From Epithemia pelagica (lineage: Eukaryota > Bacillariophyta > Bacillariophyceae > Surirellales > Surirellaceae), in contig OX337229.1 of the NCBI GenBank assembly GCA_946965045.2, forward strand, positions 4,712,001 through 4,776,000: DNA of 64,000 nucleotides, written 5' to 3'. Both the position numbers and the translations under genes were made by a program. Below, piece after piece: positions 28,745 through 36,912 of this stretch (positions are counted from its first letter, which is position 1; every line of letters begins with the position of its first letter). The notes beneath the pieces are model-generated. The model did not search any database. It saw only the letters and a list, made by a program, of their open reading frames with translations, and was not told the origin of the DNA.

Positions 28745-28749
28745 CTGTC
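28745..28749. repeat. target-site duplication (left copy)
   Basis: CTGTC directly abuts the outer end of the left LTR and is repeated at 34934-34938, marking the integration site. Confidence 0.9.
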
Positions 28750-28972
28750 TGTTGAAACTCAAATAAACCGTGCCGTAAAAGCAACTCTTTATAGGCTTAT
28801 TGATCTACGTAAACTCCATTGAATGAGCTCTTGCTCAGTTTCGTTGTCATAGCGTTGCTTTTGCCACGTCGCCTGACCACAGTCCAAAGATTCGCATCTT
28901 GTCCTTCTTCCTTGTCCTGTTTGGTCGCGCCTTGGTCCTCCATGACTACCGGTTGCTCGTCTATCCTCAACA
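28750..28972 (-). repeat. 3' LTR of the copia element
   Basis: 223 bp with inverted ends TGTTGA/TCAACA. It contains the last 58 codons and stop of the pol frame (to 28797) and, in element sense, CCTATAAAG about 40 nt from its end. Same sequence as 34711-34933. Confidence 0.95.
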
Positions 28973-31900
28973 CACTCCTTTGTGCTGAGGAATGGTATTT
29001 ACTATCCGGAAGCACATTCATGATGATATCGCGCAACTTGTAGAACATTTGACCCTGAAGGGGCTTCGTGAAAAAATCGGCTATCATATCCTCGGTGGGA
29101 CAATACTTGACTGACAACTCTTTTCTCCGAATACAGTCTGTGATATAGAAATATCTGAGGTTGATATGTTTGGTCCGCTTTGTACTTGACAAGCGTCCAT
29201 TCTTGGCGAGCAGGATGCTGCTCTGATTGTCCTGATGTAGGACAACATCTTGGACTGCATGTCCTTGAGCTTGAATAAAATTCTTTGTCCAAATAATGGA
29301 CGGGAGGACGTCATGAATCCCAATCAATTCACATTCCGTGGAACTACGCGCCACTAACTTTTGTTTGGATGACGCTGTAACCACTGCTCCTCGACCCAGG
29401 GTCATATATCCACCTGTTTGCCCTTTGAAATCTGGGTGAACTGCATAGGACGCATCAACCCACCAGTGGATAGGAAAGTCCTTTGTACCCTCCAAACGGA
29501 GAACCAAGTCCTTGGTCGATTGCAGGTATTTCAACACTCGGCCCAGTTTGCGACGATCGTCTTCATCTGGTGCCATAACTCGAGTACTCAAGAAAGCCAC
29601 CGCAGTCCGAATATCAGGCCTTCCACGCTGTGCCATATAGGCCAATTGCATTGTGATACTGTGGAATTCGTCGGCGGCTGTTGAATCCAAAGCTTTCGCT
29701 TTGGGATTAATGTGATACAAATGTTTGGCAGCGGGACTTCTGGCTTTTCCAATAAAACACTTGGGTAAATCCGTCAGAACAGTCTCCAGATAGGATCGCA
29801 TGTCCACTTGTACGACCCCATCGTCTCCGTAATCCAAAAACATTCCCAAATAATCGTGGCGGATTCCCTCTGATACGGATATCTCCCCCAATTGGCCGAA
29901 CTCGGCCTTGAGGTCCTTGACAAACTGTTGAACGACCTCGGCATCAACATGCGAAATCTTCAAGTCGTCTATGTGCCAAGTGACGGTTAATTGTTTGTTG
30001 TTTACTTGTTTGTTTGCGACGCACGAGTCATATGGATTCATTATGAACCCCCAACTTTTCAAGACTGCAGACAATTTCTCCCAGAACAAACGCGCCGCCC
30101 TCAGTGTTCCATAGAGTGCCTTAAGCATCTCTACATAGATAACGGGTTGCCCTTTCTCATATGTCACGTAGGGTTTGTACATGTCATAGTCGACTTCCAG
30201 CAACAGTTCCGCCATGAGACCATCCAGACGCATATAGACGTCAGGGTCCATGTCGGAATGCATGAATGCCCCTGGAATATCTGCAACAATCACCACTCGG
30301 CGTTCTAAAGCATCAATAACTGTGGTGATGAAAACAGCTTCGGTTGCAACTGTCGGTGAGGCTGACTGGCTCTTTTCAATGTATGACCTTTGTTTCCGGC
30401 CATCAGCACATCCTCTCCCCTTGATCTTGCCACAACGCTTCCGCTTAAGGAACATCAAATATCCTAATGCTTGTTGGATCTGCTCCCATGAGAGGTCTGA
30501 TTTGTGCACGGCCTTTAATACGCCACGATCGTGTAATTGTTGTATCTCAATTTTCACTGCGGCAACTCCTTTGTCACCGAATAGCTTAATGCCTTTCTTC
30601 ATTGACATCTGAGGAGTCGCCAGATTGGTTTCAGACGCAACAAGATACAAAATGCCTTCACGCAAATACCCATCGTATCGTCCGCTTGTCAATCTATCGA
30701 CGCATGCAAACGAATGGCCATATCGGTAGGCGTAACTGCGTGCCCTGTTCGGCCGCAGATTGTAGCGTTGTTGTTGAGCTGGTGCTTCGTCTGCAACAGG
30801 CTCTATTGCTGGCTCTTGAGCTGGTGCTTCGTCTGCAACATGCTCTGGCTCTGGCTCCAAGATCAATGGCTCAACTTGATTGGGATCCACCACAGCTTGA
30901 TTGCCCTCATCGTCATCAATGTCTTCCTCTTCCATATCATCTCCACCGGCTAGCTCCCCTCCATCCTGTTCATCTCCATTAGATCCATCCTCCGCATCCA
31001 TATCAGCCACGTGATCACCATCATCATCTATCGGATTAGGTAGACCGACTTCTACCCCCACTCCTTGGATTTCCACTCCTTGGTTTTGCTGATGGTCCAT
31101 CCCTGGGTTGATTACTGGGTCATCAGCTGGTGGCTCTGCCACTAATTCGTCGTCGTCTTGTACGTCTGCGTTCTCGAGTTCCTCGTCAACGATGTCATCG
31201 TCGTAGCGGAGGTCTTCATCCTCATCGTCGATGTCATGATGATAAGAAGCATCGTCATCCTCATTTATGAGAATGTTCTCGTCATCTAGCCACAGTACAC
31301 GATTATCCCGGTTTCCAAAAGCGAGTCCCGGCTGCATTTCTTGTGCTGCAGCTAGATCAGAAACTCGTTGGATCACCTCTTGGGGCATTGGAAGGGGCGT
31401 GGCGTGGTTCCGAGTAATGACGCGACCGCTTGCGAGACTAAGGAAGTAATAACTACCTTGTCGATTTCCCGTAGGTCTCAAAGCTAGAGCACCAACGGTT
31501 CGGGGTGCCATCGAGTTGTCGTGCTCCTCATGGCACTGGACATATTCGCCGAACTCGAAGCGGCAATGTTTAGCATAGTCAATGTTTTCGCCAGTAACCA
31601 GCAGTCGCGGACTCTCGGTTGTTGAAATGCCGAGGCGATGTGGGAAGCTGTTTATCCAAAAGACTGCAAATTTCGCGAGCTCAATGATCATAATTTTGGG
31701 TAGGGTGATGAATGGCAGTGTATTGAAAACACATCGCATTCGTTCTTTAACTGTGCGAATGTATCGCTCCACATCTCCCACATGTTCGTCACGAGCTGTC
31801 GAGTTGATTGTTATGCCAAGAAGTTGCATCTTGGTTCTCATTTCATCACTCGTAAATGCTCCATCAGCAAGGATCATTCTCGGTCTAAGACCCCCCCTTC

Positions 31901-33917
31901 GATAAAGAGCAATGGTTTTGCGCAAGGAGAGGATGATCTTGTCGTCAGTGGTGCTTGCCAGTGCGTCGATTGTGCCAAAGTGAATCTTTCTGGAAGTTGT
32001 GACCAGAAATGGGACTCCGTTAACATGCAACACATCAATGGTTAAGGTGATGTCCTTGTGTTGTTCCTCAATCCGAGGAGGAACAGTGAATGCGGTGTCC
32101 ACAAAAGGGGATTTCTTTCGCGTTGTTTTTCCTTTCAAGCTGCCAAGATCTGGTCCGTAGATCTTCTCGGCTCTTCTTACATCATCTGCATTGATAGTGA
32201 CGTTTGGAAGCAAATTGTTCTTGAGGATGTGGATGTAATCCTTTGTGGATGGCCGTCCTATCTTAGATAAAATGGTACGTGCCAACCTGGCCCTATTGAC
32301 TTCATCTTGAGAGTATCCTTCTTCGTTTTCACTAACGGTAGTTATGAAACTACTCTGAAGTTGCGAAGTGTCGAGATAAAATAGACCATCATTGCTCGAA
32401 TTAAATCGGTGTTTGAGACGTCCCGTGGCCCGGTCATGCAGGGTGAATGAATTGCCATGATCGCTGTCATACTTGATGTGAAAACGAACTTGTGCGCGAG
32501 TGAGTGAGATGATATTGGCTGGCCCATCAGGGTCATGCCACACTATGCCGTATCCTGGTAATAGACCCTTCATGGTGAGTTGTCGGCGTCCGGCGTGGCT
32601 TTGGACTGTGATAGGCTCTTCGGCCGTATGGATGTTTTTTAAGAGTGACTTGTCTTGGATGATATCTACTGTGGACTGATTGTCCAGCAGTAACCAATGG
32701 TCGGGTATGCTAGCCTGGGATCGAGAGGAAAAAACAAAACAAGGTGAGGATTCGGATTGGTCAGTAACACAAGAATCAACACAGTGCTCAGTCTGATGGA
32801 ATTCGGTACCTTGACTGGCACCTTGGTGGGTATTGGACCGGTTTTGGGATGATGTTGTGGCATTGGTTTGTTCTGTTAAGGACGAGGCAGCTTGGCTGGC
32901 ATCGGCTGTCATGTATGCAACACCGGTTGTCGAGTCAGACGGGGCCACTGACTGGTTGTTTTGTTTGTGTTTGTTGCTCATTCTGTTATCCAGGATGGCC
33001 CGCGCATTGGCAAGCGTCTTGGGATACAGATTATGTCCATCTAAGAACAGGTTCTGTAGATGAGCCTCATAATCGCGCTGTCCACAGGTACGTATGAAAC
33101 GGATCGCCAAGCACCTTTCTTGTGCATCTGCATGATCCGTGGGGGATGGCGGGGATCGTTTGTTTGCTGCTGCTACTTGATGCAGAATGTCTTTGTCATA
33201 TAAGACAATCCCCGCTTCTTCAAGCACCTTCGCTTTCGCCCGAAAAACCTCATAGTAACTGTGTAAACTCTGATTGTTCTTACGCTTGAGCGCGTAAAAT
33301 TCCTCCTTGAGCTTGTCACGCCCGACCAAGTTGTAGATTCGGCCGGAATCGAAGGTGAATGTGACTTGCTTGATTAATTTAAGCAATTCGACTCCATCCC
33401 GTTTCTCTTTCAACTTGAGGAACTCGGGTTTGGCTTGCAGTTTATCTTTCATGAGGGGCGTACATTGTCCCAAAATAAGACTAAAGAGGGCAGCCCGAAA
33501 GTTTTTGTAGTCTCTGACTTGATCTTGTCGCGCCTTGTAGCGCATTTTCCATTCTTCTACCTCTATGGGATCGGAGTCATCTTTAGGACGAGTGGCTTCC
33601 TCGGGATCTTTAAGTTCCAGTGTCTCAATGGCCTGCTGGAACTCCATGTTATGACGGTCAAAGTTGGTACCAACATAGCCAACTAACCATTCCACGTTTC
33701 GTAGGTAACGTTTGGACTGGGGGTCTTCAGTATAATCGAAAATGCACTCTTTCAAAGATGGCTCTTGACCTTGAAACCTCGACGAGTTGGATTGTTGGGA
33801 GGATTGCCATCCTCTGCCTCTTCCACCTCTTCCACCACGACCACCTTGTCTTTGCCCACTCGATGCCCTAGAACCAGTTTCGTCTGGCCGTGGGGTTGTG
33901 GATCCTTGTTGCGACAT
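28797..33917 (-). CDS. copia Gag-Pol polyprotein
   Basis: 1706 residues from ATG 33917; the frame opens nine codons earlier from a TTG. In order: Gly/Arg-rich N-terminus (GGRGGRGGRGRG, ~25-37); Gag helices with no CCHC knuckle; protease-like WLLLDNQSTVDII (~415-427), where DNQS replaces the usual DSGA; integrase catalytic D, D and E in TLTIDVLHV, ILADGAFTS and EHVGDVERYIRTVKER (~650-760); an acidic Asp/Glu linker (~900-1100); RT with IPGAFMHSDMDPDVYMRLDG and the box TWHIDDLKISH (YVDD variant); RNase H with WWVDASYAVHP, STECELIGI and QDNQSS; and the copia terminus ADFFTKPLQG. The last 59 residues, beginning SVLRIDEQPVVMEDQG, are encoded inside the 3' LTR. One long frame is used rather than a gag/pol frameshift. 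Confidence 0.95.
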   Translation of the reverse strand: MSQQGSTTPRPDETGSRASSGQRQGGRGGRGGRGRGWQSSQQSNSSRFQGQEPSLKECIFDYTEDPQSKRYLRNVEWLVGYVGTNFDRHNMEFQQAIETLELKDPEEATRPKDDSDPIEVEEWKMRYKARQDQVRDYKNFRAALFSLILGQCTPLMKDKLQAKPEFLKLKEKRDGVELLKLIKQVTFTFDSGRIYNLVGRDKLKEEFYALKRKNNQSLHSYYEVFRAKAKVLEEAGIVLYDKDILHQVAAANKRSPPSPTDHADAQERCLAIRFIRTCGQRDYEAHLQNLFLDGHNLYPKTLANARAILDNRMSNKHKQNNQSVAPSDSTTGVAYMTADASQAASSLTEQTNATTSSQNRSNTHQGASQGTEFHQTEHCVDSCVTDQSESSPCFVFSSRSQASIPDHWLLLDNQSTVDIIQDKSLLKNIHTAEEPITVQSHAGRRQLTMKGLLPGYGIVWHDPDGPANIISLTRAQVRFHIKYDSDHGNSFTLHDRATGRLKHRFNSSNDGLFYLDTSQLQSSFITTVSENEEGYSQDEVNRARLARTILSKIGRPSTKDYIHILKNNLLPNVTINADDVRRAEKIYGPDLGSLKGKTTRKKSPFVDTAFTVPPRIEEQHKDITLTIDVLHVNGVPFLVTTSRKIHFGTIDALASTTDDKIILSLRKTIALYRRGGLRPRMILADGAFTSDEMRTKMQLLGITINSTARDEHVGDVERYIRTVKERMRCVFNTLPFITLPKIMIIELAKFAVFWINSFPHRLGISTTESPRLLVTGENIDYAKHCRFEFGEYVQCHEEHDNSMAPRTVGALALRPTGNRQGSYYFLSLASGRVITRNHATPLPMPQEVIQRVSDLAAAQEMQPGLAFGNRDNRVLWLDDENILINEDDDASYHHDIDDEDEDLRYDDDIVDEELENADVQDDDELVAEPPADDPVINPGMDHQQNQGVEIQGVGVEVGLPNPIDDDGDHVADMDAEDGSNGDEQDGGELAGGDDMEEEDIDDDEGNQAVVDPNQVEPLILEPEPEHVADEAPAQEPAIEPVADEAPAQQQRYNLRPNRARSYAYRYGHSFACVDRLTSGRYDGYLREGILYLVASETNLATPQMSMKKGIKLFGDKGVAAVKIEIQQLHDRGVLKAVHKSDLSWEQIQQALGYLMFLKRKRCGKIKGRGCADGRKQRSYIEKSQSASPTVATEAVFITTVIDALERRVVIVADIPGAFMHSDMDPDVYMRLDGLMAELLLEVDYDMYKPYVTYEKGQPVIYVEMLKALYGTLRAARLFWEKLSAVLKSWGFIMNPYDSCVANKQVNNKQLTVTWHIDDLKISHVDAEVVQQFVKDLKAEFGQLGEISVSEGIRHDYLGMFLDYGDDGVVQVDMRSYLETVLTDLPKCFIGKARSPAAKHLYHINPKAKALDSTAADEFHSITMQLAYMAQRGRPDIRTAVAFLSTRVMAPDEDDRRKLGRVLKYLQSTKDLVLRLEGTKDFPIHWWVDASYAVHPDFKGQTGGYMTLGRGAVVTASSKQKLVARSSTECELIGIHDVLPSIIWTKNFIQAQGHAVQDVVLHQDNQSSILLAKNGRLSSTKRTKHINLRYFYITDCIRRKELSVKYCPTEDMIADFFTKPLQGQMFYKLRDIIMNVLPDSKYHSSAQRSVLRIDEQPVVMEDQGATKQDKEEGQDANLWTVVRRRGKSNAMTTKLSKSSFNGVYVDQ
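28973..28986 (-). promoter_or_regulatory. candidate polypurine tract (plus-strand primer)
   Basis: In element sense the bases just before the 3' LTR read CAGCACAAAGGAGTG followed by TGTTGA. The AAAGGAG core next to the LTR is the expected position of the plus-strand primer, though the tract is short and interrupted. Confidence 0.45.
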
Positions 33918-33922
33918 GGTGG

Positions 33923-34213
33923 TTACTCGATGAGGGCTATCCAATCGCGGTGACGACGGTGTTCTTCGTGTTTCTTCGAGATCGGATTCCAGATCTTGAT
34001 GAAGTGATACACGGTACCGTGGCGACTGACCGTTCCTTGTAAATATGGCCTGGCTTCGGCTCCTTTCAGCTTTAAGGAGTTAAGAATCCAGACTCTTGTG
34101 CCTTTTGGTATCCAACGTGGATCACGGCCTCGCTGTGACGGAATGTTGGGGAAGATGGTTTCTGCTTCGATCTCTCCCTCTGCCGTCTCACGGATGACGT
34201 CTACCAAGGCCAC
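33923..34213 (-). CDS. second leader ORF of the copia element (unknown, -1 frame)
   Basis: This frame lies -1 to the first leader ORF, overlaps its end and remains open through at least its last ~35 codons. It has no ATG of its own (first start-like codon GTG at 34213), so it is probably expressed as an extension of the first ORF by -1 frameshifting or after splicing. The visible part is about 96 residues: an acidic segment (IRETAEGEIEAETIFPN) and a basic beta-rich domain (PKGTRVWILNSLKLKG, GTVSRHGTVYHFIKIWNP) reminiscent of a small SH3/chromo-like barrel. It ends with TAA, then CCACC, then the gag-pol ATG, so re-initiation could link the two. Confidence 0.5.
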   Translation of the reverse strand: MALVDVIRETAEGEIEAETIFPNIPSQRGRDPRWIPKGTRVWILNSLKLKGAEARPYLQGTVSRHGTVYHFIKIWNPISKKHEEHRRHRDWIALIE

Positions 34214-34635
34214 TGGTTCTTGACTTTCAGTTGCACTTTGTTGTCTTGCTCCACTTGATTGATCGTTGGTTCCGGATTGCTCGGGAAATCTGCCTCCACT
34301 TGATCGGGATATGTTGCGATGCAGGTACTTGCTCCCCTGGACTCGCGTTCCTCGGCACGCTTCAACTCCACGAGAATTTCTTCCCGCTTTACTTGGGTAT
34401 CTTCTAATATACGCTGCTTTCTCGTCTCACAATCAAAGTAATCGTTATCGCGTTCGGTCTCGCGAGCACGCTCGAGCGCTGCCACAGCCTCGCGATGTTG
34501 TACTTCTTTGCGTCTATTTTCCGCTTGGTAGCGCAACTCTACTCCCCGCAGGAAATCCTGTTCCTCGATAGCGAGGGCTGCCAGTTGACCCAATAATGTG
34601 GAGACTTTGGGGTTTTCGACTCGCTCTTCACTCAT
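34201..34635 (-). CDS. first leader ORF of the copia element (coiled-coil protein)
   Basis: From ATG 34635 it encodes 144 residues (MSEERVENPKVSTLLGQLAA...). The centre is almost purely heptad-like and charged (RYQAENRRKEVQHREAVAAL, ERARETERD, VKREEILVELKRAEERES), predicting a coiled coil. Its tail overlaps the next leader ORF in the -1 frame. Ordinary copia elements begin directly with gag, so this extra 5' ORF is unusual. Function unknown; it may oligomerise or assist Gag assembly. Confidence 0.55.
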   Translation of the reverse strand: MSEERVENPKVSTLLGQLAALAIEEQDFLRGVELRYQAENRRKEVQHREAVAALERARETERDNDYFDCETRKQRILEDTQVKREEILVELKRAEERESRGASTCIATYPDQVEADFPSNPEPTINQVEQDNKVQLKVKNQWPW

Positions 34636-34696
34636 GCAGTGTACTTCACAGGAAAACGTCAAGAAATGAGGTGTTCCTGTCCTGATGAATTAGATT

Positions 34697-34710
34697 TTCA
34701 ATGGAGTTTA
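34697..34710 (-). promoter_or_regulatory. primer-binding site, complementary to the element's own LTR
   Basis: Directly after the 5' LTR (zero spacing) the element reads TAAACTCCATTGAA. It does not start with TGG, so it is not a tRNA 3'-end PBS. The same 14 bases lie inverted inside the LTR at 34771-34784 (TTCAATGGAGTTTA in element sense, LTR positions 150-163), so a fold-back of the element RNA would pair exactly here. Confidence 0.6.
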
Positions 34711-34933
34711 TGTTGAAACTCAAATAAACCGTGCCGTAAAAGCAACTCTTTATAGGCTTATTGATCTACGTAAACTCCATTGAATGAGCTCTTGCTCAGT
34801 TTCGTTGTCATAGCGTTGCTTTTGCCACGTCGCCTGACCACAGTCCAAAGATTCGCATCTTGTCCTTCTTCCTTGTCCTGTTTGGTCGCGCCTTGGTCCT
34901 CCATGACTACCGGTTGCTCGTCTATCCTCAACA
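34711..34933 (-). repeat. 5' LTR of the copia element
   Basis: 223 bp, same sequence as 28750-28972, with TGTTGA/TCAACA ends. The outer end abuts the right copy of the CTGTC duplication. It should hold the element promoter; CCTATAAAG lies at LTR positions 177-185 in element sense. Confidence 0.95.
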
Positions 34934-34938
34934 CTGTC
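34934..34938. repeat. target-site duplication (right copy)
   Basis: CTGTC following the outer end of the 5' LTR; matches 28745-28749. Confidence 0.9.
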
Positions 34939-35000
34939 ATTTCTGTTTTGCGTTTCATATCTGCTTTGGATGAACCACCAAGGGCAAAAGCCATCAAAAC

Positions 35001-35552
35001 ATGGCACAGAATGAAGCCCTGACCATAGAAGAAGGAGGAGGTGAAAGTCCGAATATGTTGTCGATTGCACGATCTGCATTGGACGAATGGGGGTTGACGT
35101 ATGAAGTAGTGGAACGGAGCAATCCTCAGATCCCAATCATTGAGTTTGGGATGAGTGGGACCTATTCCAGTTACCGTGCCATTGTAAGCATGGATATGGA
35201 AGACCAGATATTTGCCGTGTACTACGTATGTCCGTTGAAAATAATTGAAAGCCGACGCCGCGAACTGGCACGGTACTTGGCCGGAGCAAACTACAAGGTC
35301 ATGATTGGGCATTTCGACTTGGATTTTCGAGATGGTGAAGTACGCTTCAAGGTCTCTACGATTCTGCGAGGGAGCATGCTTTCAAAAGAGATGGTCAAGC
35401 AAGTGATCGGAATATCAATGAAGACAATGGACAAGTTCTTTCCCGGTATGATGGCGTGTGAGTTTGGCGATATTCCCGCTGACGATGCCCTGGCTGCACT
35501 GGAAAATACTAGCCACGTCGCAGACACTTCTGCCGTTGAAGCAACTCAGTGA
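35001..35552 (+). CDS. YbjN-domain protein
   Basis: This 183-residue protein fits the YbjN family (a fold related to type III secretion chaperones; found in bacteria, plastid-bearing algae and plants; biochemical role unclear). Residues ~22-160 form an alpha/beta domain: LDEWGLTYEVVE, a beta-strand run IFAVYYVCPLKII, then RRRELARYLAGANYKVMIGHFDLDFRDGEVRFKVS, and a closing helix MVKQVIGISMKTMDKFFPGM. The GxFxxDxxDGEVRF pattern is characteristic. No targeting peptide is obvious. The retrotransposon's 5' LTR ends 67 bp upstream of the ATG, so the native promoter has been separated from the KRI1 side and LTR sequences now lie next to the gene. Confidence 0.65.
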   Translation: MAQNEALTIEEGGGESPNMLSIARSALDEWGLTYEVVERSNPQIPIIEFGMSGTYSSYRAIVSMDMEDQIFAVYYVCPLKIIESRRRELARYLAGANYKVMIGHFDLDFRDGEVRFKVSTILRGSMLSKEMVKQVIGISMKTMDKFFPGMMACEFGDIPADDALAALENTSHVADTSAVEATQ

Positions 35553-36033
35553 ACATTTCACATGTCTCTATTTGTACTCGGGCTTCTGTGTTTTGTAACG
35601 AGATCTAGTGTGGAAAACTAATAGGGAGCTTCGTTTCAGCCCGCCAGCCACAAGTTCGTGAGTTGGAACTTTCCACATACATAAAGGTGTTTGTTGAGTG
35701 CTCAATTCATCATTCGTTCTAGTTTATTTAAAGAGTGAATTGAGAGGCGCAACTTGGCAACACAGTTCATCACTATTTTATCCGCTTTTAGGGGAAACAT
35801 GCATCACGTCTAGCTCTACAACATTGTTATTTCACAGCATAAAGGAATCTGTCATGACCATAGAAATGAGGCGACTTGTAACTTGTAAACGATCTTACCG
35901 TGCGCGAATGAATACTCTACTGGGGACCCCGCATCCATAAAGTGCTCAAACGTGCGGGGCGTTTACTTTTCTCCATTGTGGGATTGGTTCATAGTTCCAC
36001 AAAGAAATGATCCAAGTCAGTTCTCGTTTAGTT
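35553..36033. other. intergenic between convergent genes, nothing recognised
   Basis: 481 bp between two stops. AT-rich 3' UTR-like sequence on both sides; no repeat, RNA or coding feature identified. Confidence 0.4.
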
Positions 36034-36912
36034 TCAGTCAAGTGATTTTCCGTTTTCGTTATCGCCCATTTTCTCGTAGTCAGATGTTGATTTCCCAACA
36101 GGAGTTCCAACCTTGGTATCATCAGGTGGACTGTCTTTTTCACCTTTTTCCAAGATACGCGCATCTCCCTTGGTCATCCATCTCATGTGTCGCTGAAAAA
36201 TGATAAAGTTCGCAGCCACAGCGATAATTGGCATGATAATAATGATAAAGGAAAACCACATCCAGCCACCAGGCAGTTCATCTTCATACTTGTTTTGGCC
36301 AATCACCCAAAGAACATAGGCGGCACTTGCAATATTTGCCACAATCCAAACTGCAGCATACGACGCCAAAAACTGCATTGCTGACTTTGTTCGGTCCGAC
36401 GCCAAGTATGCCATTTCGACATCGTTTTTCGGGTGACCCGAATATGGTCGATCAGGGAGTACAAGAATGGACACCCACTCACGGCTAAAGTTCTCATACA
36501 AGCGCACGGACCGTCGAATGTAGGAATGGCGGTGACCACGTCGCGGATCACCATATGTTACAGTGCCGTAATGAGGAAAGGCACCGAAGCAAGTATTATC
36601 TTCAGGATAGAACACATCACCCAAGACTGATTCTCCATCCTCGAGATACTTGCGAAGCAGAACCTTCTTTCTTGGAACCGTATGTAGGCAGTAGACAACC
36701 AAAACTGTTGCCAATAGAGCCACCCACAGGTAAACAAAAACAACCCCTTTAAGGTCGATCAAGTAAATCTCAAGACCCTCTTCAGCATTCGCCAAAACGT
36801 AAGGCGGAAGTTTGGAGCGCTGATAGGTCTCAATCAACAGAAACGTCAGAATGAGCATCAAGGGAATGCTCCCAAGGATGATCTTACGGGCATAAGACGA
36901 ATCGGGTAGCAT
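36034..36912 (-). CDS. unknown four-helix membrane protein
   Basis: 292 residues; family not recognised. Four hydrophobic helices: ~11-28 (IILGSIPLMLILTFLLIE), ~57-77 (VVFVYLWVALLATVLVVYCL), ~180-206 (FLASYAAVWIVANIASAAYVLW) and ~218-240 (WMWFSFIIIIMPIIAVAANFII). Between helices two and three lies a soluble domain with ESVLGDVFYPED and YGTVTYGDPRRGHRHSYIRR, followed by ILVLPDRPYSGHPKNDVEMAY. The C-terminus is Asp/Lys/Ser-rich. The VFYPE/YGTVTY arrangement suggests a small beta domain. No signal peptide beyond helix one. No function is proposed. Confidence 0.6.
   Translation of the reverse strand: MLPDSSYARKIILGSIPLMLILTFLLIETYQRSKLPPYVLANAEEGLEIYLIDLKGVVFVYLWVALLATVLVVYCLHTVPRKKVLLRKYLEDGESVLGDVFYPEDNTCFGAFPHYGTVTYGDPRRGHRHSYIRRSVRLYENFSREWVSILVLPDRPYSGHPKNDVEMAYLASDRTKSAMQFLASYAAVWIVANIASAAYVLWVIGQNKYEDELPGGWMWFSFIIIIMPIIAVAANFIIFQRHMRWMTKGDARILEKGEKDSPPDDTKVGTPVGKSTSDYEKMGDNENGKSLD

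Larger units (their letters stand above)
28750..34933 (-). mobile_element. complete Ty1/copia (CoDi-type) LTR retrotransposon
   Basis: This 6184-bp element is transcribed on the minus strand: 5' LTR (34711-34933), self-complementary PBS (34697-34710), two short leader ORFs (34635-33923), gag-pol (33917-28797) and 3' LTR (28750-28972). Both LTRs are 223 bp with TGTTGA...TCAACA ends and look identical base for base by eye; target duplication CTGTC flanks them. Gene order gag-protease-integrase-RT-RNase H places it in Ty1/copia. All frames are open, so this copy appears young and possibly competent. It sits between the starts of KRI1 and the YbjN gene. Confidence 0.95.

Noticed and set aside
34758-35312. 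Minus-strand frame joining the 5' LTR to sequence antisense to the YbjN gene
   Set aside because: Chance continuation of the LTR-coded Pol tail across the insertion point into antisense sequence; the plus-strand YbjN frame is the conserved one.
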